Notes under the pieces: model-generated | What the model was told of the DNA's origin: nothing | Databases searched by the model: none | What the model saw: only the letters and a program-made list of their open reading frames with translations | Program-made: the position numbers and the translations under genes | NCBI GenBank assembly: GCA_907163375.1 | Contig: CAJQUW010001733.1 | Coordinates: 248,001 to 312,000, forward strand | DNA: 64,000 nucleotides | Reading direction: 5' to 3' | Source: Prostheceraeus crozeri | Taxonomy: Eukaryota > Platyhelminthes > Polycladida > Euryleptidae | Shown: one piece after another, positions 57,376-64,000 of the stretch | How the letters are laid out: each line of letters opens with the position of its first letter | How positions within the stretch are numbered: position 1 is the first letter of the stretch

Positions 57376-58527
57376 CTGGATGACATGGCTCTGCGCGGAT
57401 TGAGGCTCGAGGCTCAGTAGCAACGCTGTATTAGTGTCACATTCACAAGGATGACCATGATTTGAATTTAGCTTGTAGCCGTTTTAAATACTTGTTGCAT
57501 ATGCTGGTGTCTAATGTATTAAACCTTCTTCATTGAGCAAAATGTTGATGCCGATAAAAATTAATTCAGCTTCAAGCGGAGAAACGGTTGTGGATAGCGT
57601 AGAAATGCCGATCGAGTGACTGATGGTCCGGGATGAACTAGTTATGTTAACTTAAATTGGTCGTAGGCATAATTTAAGTTGCATTTTGACGTATTCAATT
57701 CATTTTAAAATCACCGCTAACATCGCAGAGGGTAAGCGTGCATCTCAACAGAATGCGTCTCAAATCCATCGCATTGAACCCAAGAGAGAAATGTACAATA
57801 CATGCACTTTGGTGTTTAAGCTTACAGGCATTTAGAAGTAGGCCTACAAATTAAGATAATCGAAACTTAATTCGCAGTGATGAGTGGCAACGGGAACTCA
57901 TTCAACCGATGCACTTTTACAGGCTTGGCTTTCGGTTTAAAAAGGACTTTAAACAACTATCTGGATAAAATATCGGCCACTCATCACACTCACCCTTACT
58001 CCACAAAGTTGGGGCGTGGGGGGCAGCCATCCGCTGTTATACACAAAGATGACTTGACATAGGAAAATTAGAATACAGCAGTAAGTTTTACAATGAATAC
58101 GCATTTTTCTACTAGTATTTTCGTTACACTATAACTCAGTTGGAAGAACTGACGTTACACTCCCGTTCGGTTAAACAATGCCGTTACGATTACTTAGATC
58201 ATCAAAATGTCACGAACAATACAATTCAGCGTTTTTCCAAGAAGAGCTTGCACACGAAAAACTTTCAGCAAGCGCAATTGTCAGAAACAGTCACACTTCC
58301 TCCATAGTCTCCGTCGAGTCTGCTAGATGGCAAGGATCGGTATCCGAGCCACTGAATGCAGTCAAGTGAGTCGAACGTTCACTACTTTCCGGTATGTCAC
58401 AAGCATCGGCTACGCTCACGATCCTTTATCTCAAAGGCATTATTGGATGTCTTCTACTAGGCGTTTGAGCCCCGAAGCCATAGCTACTGCATTGCTACAA
58501 TAGTGCATGACATTCGCGCAGAACTGC
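57376..58527. other. Intergenic 1.1 kb, no gene recognised
   Basis: DNA between the two hAT elements. Two 61-63 codon frames (57877-58062 and 58178-58369) show no domain. Confidence 0.45.
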
Positions 58528-58535
58528 AACACCCC

Positions 58536-60825
58536 CAGTGCTGCCACTCCTGCGTAAATTTACGCAGTGCGTGAAAAAAAATATTTCTGCGTGAAATGCG
58601 TGGGTTTTTGAAGAGGTGCGTGAAGGGAAATATGGATAATACTTACATATGATCTGTTAAGGAATATTATATAATTTTGTATCGTATGTTGATGAAAACA
58701 CAAAAAGATTGAAGAAAATTTCATTTGATCGAGATTCACAACTTCCAGATTCTGCCATATTTATCGGTGAAGACACCGGAAAGAAACTGGATTCTGTTAG
58801 TGAATCAGTGCGCACTGAATTTTTCAACCGTGTCCGAAAGTTTTATTGTACTTTGTCCAGTAAACTTCAAGGCTATTTACCGCTGGCCGACAAGCGAGTG
58901 AGGCAACTTCGTTTTCTGGATCCTACTCTTCGGAAAACCGAAGATGAAACAGCAGTTGTTTCCATTGCCAAAGAAGTACATGTACAGCAGTGAAGATGTC
59001 ACATCCCTGATAACGGAGTGGCGTCAATATGGGATTTCACGCGCAGTTGAAGAACTGAACGATATAGTTCAGCACTGGCTTCATGTCGGTAGTCTGAAAT
59101 CGACTGCCATCGGTGACTGCAACACTTCGCAACAAGCCTATCCGATTCTCACACGATTGTCCACCTCCGTTTTGTCAATACCTCACGGAAATGCTGCGGT
59201 AGAACGAGCTTTTAGTTGTCTGTCAGATCCAGTTACTAAAAAGCGAAACTGTTTGAATGAAATCTCAGTGAACTCATGCTTGGTTATCAGTGGCTATTTG
59301 CGGGCTTCGAACTACTGTTGTTACAATTTTCCTTTGAGTGAAGACCTGGTCCAAATGGGTTTCAATGCTCATGCATCATACCAGAAGAGGCTGAAAGAGG
59401 AGAAAGAGGCCGACAAGAAAAAATCGGAACAAGCAGCGCGGAAGAGGAAATTGGAGGAAGAAATTGAGGAAGAAATGGAAAGATCGAAAGAGCAGATGGC
59501 ATTGTTGAACAAGCAAAAGCAAATAGCATCAAATAAAAGCGGACTCCAAGAAGAGGAATCATCTCCTTTATTGATGATAGCTGAGTATCAAAAGAAACTG
59601 TCGCTTATTCAGATGAAACGCAAGAAGATTGAAAAAGACGAAAAGAAATTGACAGCGGAACAGACAAAATCAAAAGAAAGAATCATAAAGAAAACAATTG
59701 AACAGTTTGCCAAAAAGTAGCAGTACCCGGTTTTTTACATTTTCTCAAATATTGTTATCTTCAAAGTTTTTTTAGTTGAATTATACAGTATATTTTGTAC
59801 AGTGTGTAGTAGTAGCATGTACATGCATTGTCAGTACGTATAATCAGTAGGTACTCTGGCTGTATTTTGTATTCGAAAGTTTGGACATTTTTATAGAAAC
59901 TAGTAGAGCTGAGCATAATTCGTTGGAGCTTATTTTTAATCGAATAATTTCATTTATGACTTTTTTAGTAGACTGTACACTAGAGCTGCCTAGCTCTTTG
60001 AGTTTGTTTTTTTACTATTATGGTCTTTTGATAGATATATTCTGTTGTTATATTTTGTTTTTACGAGTCTTGCGTTTGTTAGGTCTTTTGATAGATACTC
60101 TCTACCGATATTTGTTGTTTTCAAAATACATGTATTGATGAATTGAAAGCATTTGTTTTTGGTTGGATTGCGCAGCTGCACTATCTAATGTATGATTGAT
60201 GTAGATTTAAAATGCGGAGCTAATCGTCTGAAGGAAGCAAGGGAATAAGTACAGAAAAAATAGATTGTGCACTCTTTAGACTTACCGTACATGTACTTCC
60301 ATAACACATTCTCAACGCATGTTGAAGCATAATTTGACCGTATCAAGACGAAACGTTGTAAGCACCATGTGACGATTTTTCAGGAGAGTCGAAATAGAAT
60401 TAAAAATTTTATTGTTCTTTATGGTCTTTATGGCTTCTTGTTCCTTTACGCTCCTCAAGTTCATGCTTCAAAGGGTTTGAACACAGAAATTAGGGTACGT
60501 GACAGCTCGACAATACGCATTCCGAATGTATAAAAGTCTCATTTTCGCAAAAATGTCGGTGACAACGTTTCGTCCTTGTCCGGTCGAATTGAAGCAGTCT
60601 CACAGATAGTAATTTAAGATCAAATTTATCAGAACATAACCACCACACAGCCTACACATACGGTCACATGTAGTTGTGATGAGTCAAAACAAAATGAAAG
60701 GAAAAGTTGAACTTATAAACCTTGTCTTGTAAAGTAGATGTAGCGCTACATGTAACTGTTTAATACGCCTGCGTGAAAAAAATTCACCTGCGTGGGATTT
60801 TCTAAATATCAGAGTGGCAGCACTG
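58536..60825 (+). mobile_element. hAT element 3 (2.29 kb) with perfect 8-bp target duplication
   Basis: CAGTGCTGCCACTC at 58536-58549 is matched by its complement at 60812-60825, and the 8-bp target duplication AACACCCC is exact (58528-58535 and 60826-60833). CTGCGTGAAA-type words repeat in both subterminal regions (58551-58625 and 60769-60795). Eight-bp duplications and CA-starting TIRs are diagnostic of hAT. The exact duplication points to an insertion not too old, although the transposase it holds is already broken and lacks its 5' part. Confidence 0.92.
58709..59720 (+). pseudogene. hAT-type transposase C-terminal half (element 3)
   Basis: The first frame, 58709-58993, reads VRQLRFLDPTLRKTEDE, aligning with IRAVQFIDPSRKDDVSE of the intact protein at 51.2 kb. 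Near 58985 the frame shifts once; the second frame continues SSEDVTSLITEWRQ to TAG 59718-59720. It carries the dimerisation motif IPHGNAAVERAFSCLSD (about 59178-59228) and then about 110 residues of Lys/Glu-rich coiled coil (KRLKEEKEADKKKSEQAARK onward), longer than in the other two copies. The zinc finger and catalytic core are missing, so the element is an internal-deletion or 5'-truncated derivative with intact ends. Confidence 0.85.
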
Positions 60826-60844
60826 AACACCCCAGATGCTGTGT

Positions 60845-61330
60845 GATCATATTAGAAAGAGTGCACGTCATTGGCAGATTGGGCAGTGTTGCCAGCTGTT
60901 TGTCTTAGGACTTATGCATGTGAAGTCCTTACTTACACACTGTCACACACGCATGTGTTACACATGTGAACGTGTAAATGAGACATGCGCGACTAAGAAG
61001 TGGCACGGGATCCTTCAGACATGGTACAGGAATGCGTCTACTGTGGCACAGTCTGCAGCTGGATGCACTCTTTGAGTCAATGACATAACTCGTCGACGTA
61101 TGACCTTCAGAACATGGCCAGAACACGAAAATGAAGAGACAGAAACACCGGTTTACGGGCGAGACCGAAAACCACAGGTTCAACACTGCGTGGGGCACTG
61201 CACCGATTTACAAGCGAATCAGGATACCCGTTGCTTTGAAGAGTCTTACCTAGAAAGTTGAATTCAGCATCAAGAACTGATGCTGAACAGAAGCGGCGTG
61301 CCCATTCAAAATGAAATTTGACCAAATTTA
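60845..61330 (-). mobile_element. Penelope-like element fragment
   Basis: Reading leftward: LVKFHFEWARRF, LDAEFNFLGKTLQSNGYPDS (the EFxFLxxxLxxNGYP block typical of the Penelope reverse-transcriptase thumb), RKPVFLSLHF, then VLKVIRRRVM and a block KDPVPLLSRACLIYTFTC that precedes the GIY-YIG endonuclease in this family. The fragment is broken and old; its continuation is cut near the hAT element 3 insertion site. Identification rests on motif order only. Confidence 0.65.
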
Positions 61331-61354
61331 TTTTATAAGATGTTGATCTTTCAA

Positions 61355-62480
61355 CTTTGCCAGAAATTCAAAAGAATCCTTGATGCTTGAGCCAGATGCT
61401 TCTGTCAATGGACACTGGTCGACTGACCCTGGCTTCTTCACTTGATTTATCAGCCGCCTTTGACACCGTCGACCATGGTATACATTTTGACAGACTGCGT
61501 GCTTCATTTGCTCTTCGCGATGACATTCTCAATTGGTGTGCATCCATTCTAAAACACCGCACTTAATTCGTCAGCTATTGTTCCACTACTTTTCTCCCGC
61601 AGCAGCGCAATGTGTTGTTCTTGGGTTCCGTGTCGGGGCCATTGTTCTTTATTTTTGTACACATACGATCTCTCAAGACTCGTCCATCATCGTGATCTCA
61701 ACATTCATATGTAGGCTGACGACGTAGTGATACATGGATCATGTGTTCGTTGCGATATTGACAGTCTGAGCTTGCGACTGCCATCATGTATAGTTGATGT
61801 TACCTGCTGGTTTTCCTACAATCGACTCCAGTTGAACTGGGACAAGTCGATGTATCTGGTTCTCAAGCAAGAGACAAAAAATTGTGCTTAAGATCCCATT
61901 CGCACTGGCACGCACTCATCTTCGCCTCTACACAGTATATATCAGATGTCGTGTTTTTTTCTTCGACGTGTTTCTCCTTCAATACCCATGTGACTAAAAG
62001 TGTCCATGTGTTTTTCTATGCTGCATCAGATACCCTCAGTCCCTCGTGCTGCCTCGCCTGGATTATTGCATCCATTGGCTTCGTCGACTGCAAACTGTGC
62101 TTCATGCCTCTGCACGCATTATTTACGACTCCAGTCGCGTCTCAGAGGTTACTCCTCTCTTTGAAGTGTCAATCCAGGAGAGGATTGCGTACCGTCTGGC
62201 TGTGATCGTGCACTCTTTAGACAAGTTATGGCTCCTTCATACGTGCCTCACGTACCTCATCGTCACGATCCAAAGCGTTTACTCGCTCCCTGACTGGTCG
62301 CGTCTGCGATCGGCGACCCTGTCCGCCCCGCGTGTTCGCCATCCAACAATCGGGGGCCGTTCGTTCCCGTACCCATAGTTATGTCACCAGTGTGGAGAAT
62401 CGTCGAGCATTCAGTGCTCCACTGAGGAGGTTCCTGCTCCAGTCACATACATGAACTCTATCGATACTTTCACTTTAGTT
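61355..62480 (+). mobile_element. LINE (CR1/L2-type) reverse transcriptase, decayed
   Basis: Palm motif SLDLSAAFDTVDHGIHFDRL begins near 61435 and continues LNWCASILKHRT; the catalytic box is at about 61716 and reads ADDVVIHGS with a TAG in place of the first Tyr codon; the C-terminal part (62046-62378) has MLPRLDYCIHWLRRLQ, ASARIIYDSSRVSEVTPL, and ends RHPTIGGRSFPYP, matching the CR1/L2 order through the terminal GDRSF block. At least four frame changes are needed. No endonuclease domain lies upstream, where a Penelope-like fragment begins on the other strand. Confidence 0.85.
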
Positions 62481-63579
62481 AATTGACTCTGATCTTGTAA
62501 AGTGACATAGAAAATTCTGATATAATGTCACTGAATTATAATTCAATAATGATAATTGATTAAATAATGATTACATTGACCCTTTGCCTGATGAAGCTTC
62601 AACTTTCTTTAATTCTTCCTTCATAAAGTTTTCAGTCGTAATATAGATAACCAAGGATGTGTTAAAATTCCAGATGCGATTTTCTCGGAAGAGGAAGGCA
62701 ATCTCCGAATTGTCGAAGCCTGCCTACAAATTTCAAAGTAAGTTTTGTTTTGTGATATTTGGACAGTGCATTCGTAGCACGCACTGTTTTGCAAGTTCCA
62801 TCGTACAGTAAAGGAAGAATATTCTCATGTGCTTCACAGTAAGGCTGTGCGTAGCGACTCTTTCAAAGTAGCATCCAACGGCTATAAATTCAGTAACATA
62901 ATCAAGTGTTTTGTGAATATCGTCTCCTAGATGCGGTACTGTCCAGGTCAAACAAGTTGGGATACACTCTCTTGATTGCTACAAAACTGTACCTCAGCTG
63001 GATCTGATAACCTGTGTGTCACAAATAGCTTGGATAAAGGAAGTTCAATATACGAGTAGCTGCAATGGAGAAATTGTGACATGGGAGGTGCTAGCACGTT
63101 GACATAGTTTGCACAGTCGTTGACCATCGATCAAAGTTGACAATGTTATTAAAAGTAGCTATTCAAGTATAAAGTAGCAATCTGTTGCATTTATTACAAA
63201 CAATTTCTGTTCATTTATTTATAAAGTTATATAGGAATTTGCTTATACGCCAGTTCACAGCGCGATGATCAACACGCGCTTTCTCTTGAGCAGATCAGGG
63301 CATCTGAAATCCTCATAAGACTCATTTCTTCTTTAGATAGATGCTTGACTTCCTTTCACAATTGACCAATAAGCTTCAATTATTGTTCCGTGTTTTTTCA
63401 ACTCTTAACAAATAGGCCTGTATGTAATGGATTGTTTTTCATATTCAGAATAAATGCAATATGCACAGGTGCTTTTCTATCTGAAACCTTTTCATGGGAT
63501 GGTATTGGGCGCCTGTAGGCCTATGTCCAAGCGCTACTATCAGTAGAATGGCGAACATTTATCTCACAGTAATTATTCA
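62481..63579. other. Intergenic 1.1 kb, no gene recognised
   Basis: AT-rich DNA with only short chance frames. Nothing supportable was seen. Confidence 0.5.
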
Positions 63580-63842
63580 GGCTGCAATGAGCTCTAACCT
63601 TGTTACTCCGCACAAGCGGGAACTTCGAGTAAGCGGGAGAGAAATCTCGCTCCCTAGTCGTCCTGCTTATCCGGAGTGCACTGTATTTCTTGCAGAGTAA
63701 GCATCTACTTGTCATACACTTTCACATGAGTGGTAGTTTTCATTCATTTCGCTCCCAAGCCGTCCCGTATTCGGAGTGCACTGCATTTCTTCAATGCGAT
63801 TGAGCATCTACTTGTCTTACACTTTCAGATGAGTGGTAGTTC
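63580..63842. repeat. About 101-bp direct duplication with a pogo/Tigger-like terminal word
   Basis: The segments 63647-63738 and 63749-63842 are diverged direct repeats (GGAGTGCACTG, AGCATCTACTTGTC, ACACTTTCA, ATGAGTGGTAGTT in both). Read on the minus strand, 63683 downward starts CAGTGCACTCCGGATAAGC, which resembles the terminal repeats of pogo/Tigger elements. A matching inverted end was not found in the window, so this may be a solo end or a piece of an element whose other side is lost. Confidence 0.5.
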
Positions 63843-64000
63843 AGGGTCTCTCTTTATAACAAGAACGTGTAGTGACCTCGCAACAGATTCTTGGAATTTA
63901 TAACAACTAAGTTCCTCTCCGGATAGTGTATGCAATTTTTCTTCGTTCATTTGTTTCGAACGATCACTCATATGATGATCTGTAAATGCTTTCTATATAA
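63843..64000. other. Right edge of window, nothing recognised
   Basis: AT-rich sequence with no supportable feature. Confidence 0.4.

Noticed and set aside
58178-58369. 63-codon frame left of hAT element 3 as the continuation of the Penelope-like element
   Set aside because: It is on the opposite strand to the fragment and shows none of the expected endonuclease motifs.
1-64000. A CRISPR array, prophage or bacterial operon
   Set aside because: The tandem repeats have no spacer pattern, coding density is very low, and the genes and transposons are of animal type.

Overview
The window looks like nuclear DNA of an animal, probably a marine invertebrate. It is AT-rich and gene-poor. It carries animal-type genes with no visible coding introns, is dense in animal transposon families, and contains many copies of short words such as TAGGCCTA and TACATGTA, which I associate with echinoderm, hemichordate and lophotrochozoan genomes. 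The phylum is an inference; no rRNA, tRNA or mitochondrial gene was seen.

Host-type genes are few. At 3.3-5.1 kb (+) lies an uninterrupted 603-codon SLC5 sodium-coupled solute transporter. At 26.5-28.7 kb (-) lies a 753-codon acidic protein that reads as about six ubiquitin-like (beta-grasp) repeats, with a good 3' splice site just before its start codon. At 22.5-23.0 kb (-) is a small protein with two complete RING-type zinc-binding modules. At 51.2-53.4 kb (+) is an intact 722-codon hAT-transposase-type protein that is either a live transposon gene or a domesticated one.

The rest is mostly mobile DNA. From 7.7 to 14.5 kb four terminal-inverted-repeat (TIR) elements sit almost end to end: a 0.8-kb element, a roughly 0.45-kb AGGTGACA-ended element split by a piggyBac, and two hAT-like non-autonomous elements. 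A second copy of the AGGTGACA element at 24.2 kb lacks the piggyBac and shows the empty site. From 15.9 to 22.4 kb a second piggyBac, with all three catalytic aspartates readable, is interrupted by a 4.1-kb element with 5-bp target duplications and GTTGGC-rich subterminal repeats. From 54.0 to 60.8 kb two decayed hAT elements with recognisable TIRs and target duplications lie beside the intact hAT gene; all three encode related proteins with a long Lys/Glu-rich tail. Non-LTR retrotransposon (LINE) remains lie at 6.5, 15, 32, 40-41 and 61-62 kb, with a weak one at 38 kb. An old reverse-transcriptase element lies at 42.5-44.7 kb with a Tc1-type fragment inside it, and a Penelope-like fragment at 61 kb.

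Structural repeats include a 523-bp near-perfect palindrome (35.8-36.4 kb), a 76-bp minisatellite of about 17.5 units (36.6-38.0 kb), a 139-161 bp tandem repeat (30.2-30.7 kb), foldback repeats at 1.3, 1.8 and 5.8-6.3 kb, and a 1.3-kb element with repeated TGGGGTGACTTGGCAG words (28.8-30.1 kb). The two proteins of the ubiquitin world (poly-Ubl and tandem RING) lie on the same strand 3.3 kb apart, which is suggestive but unproven as a functional pair.
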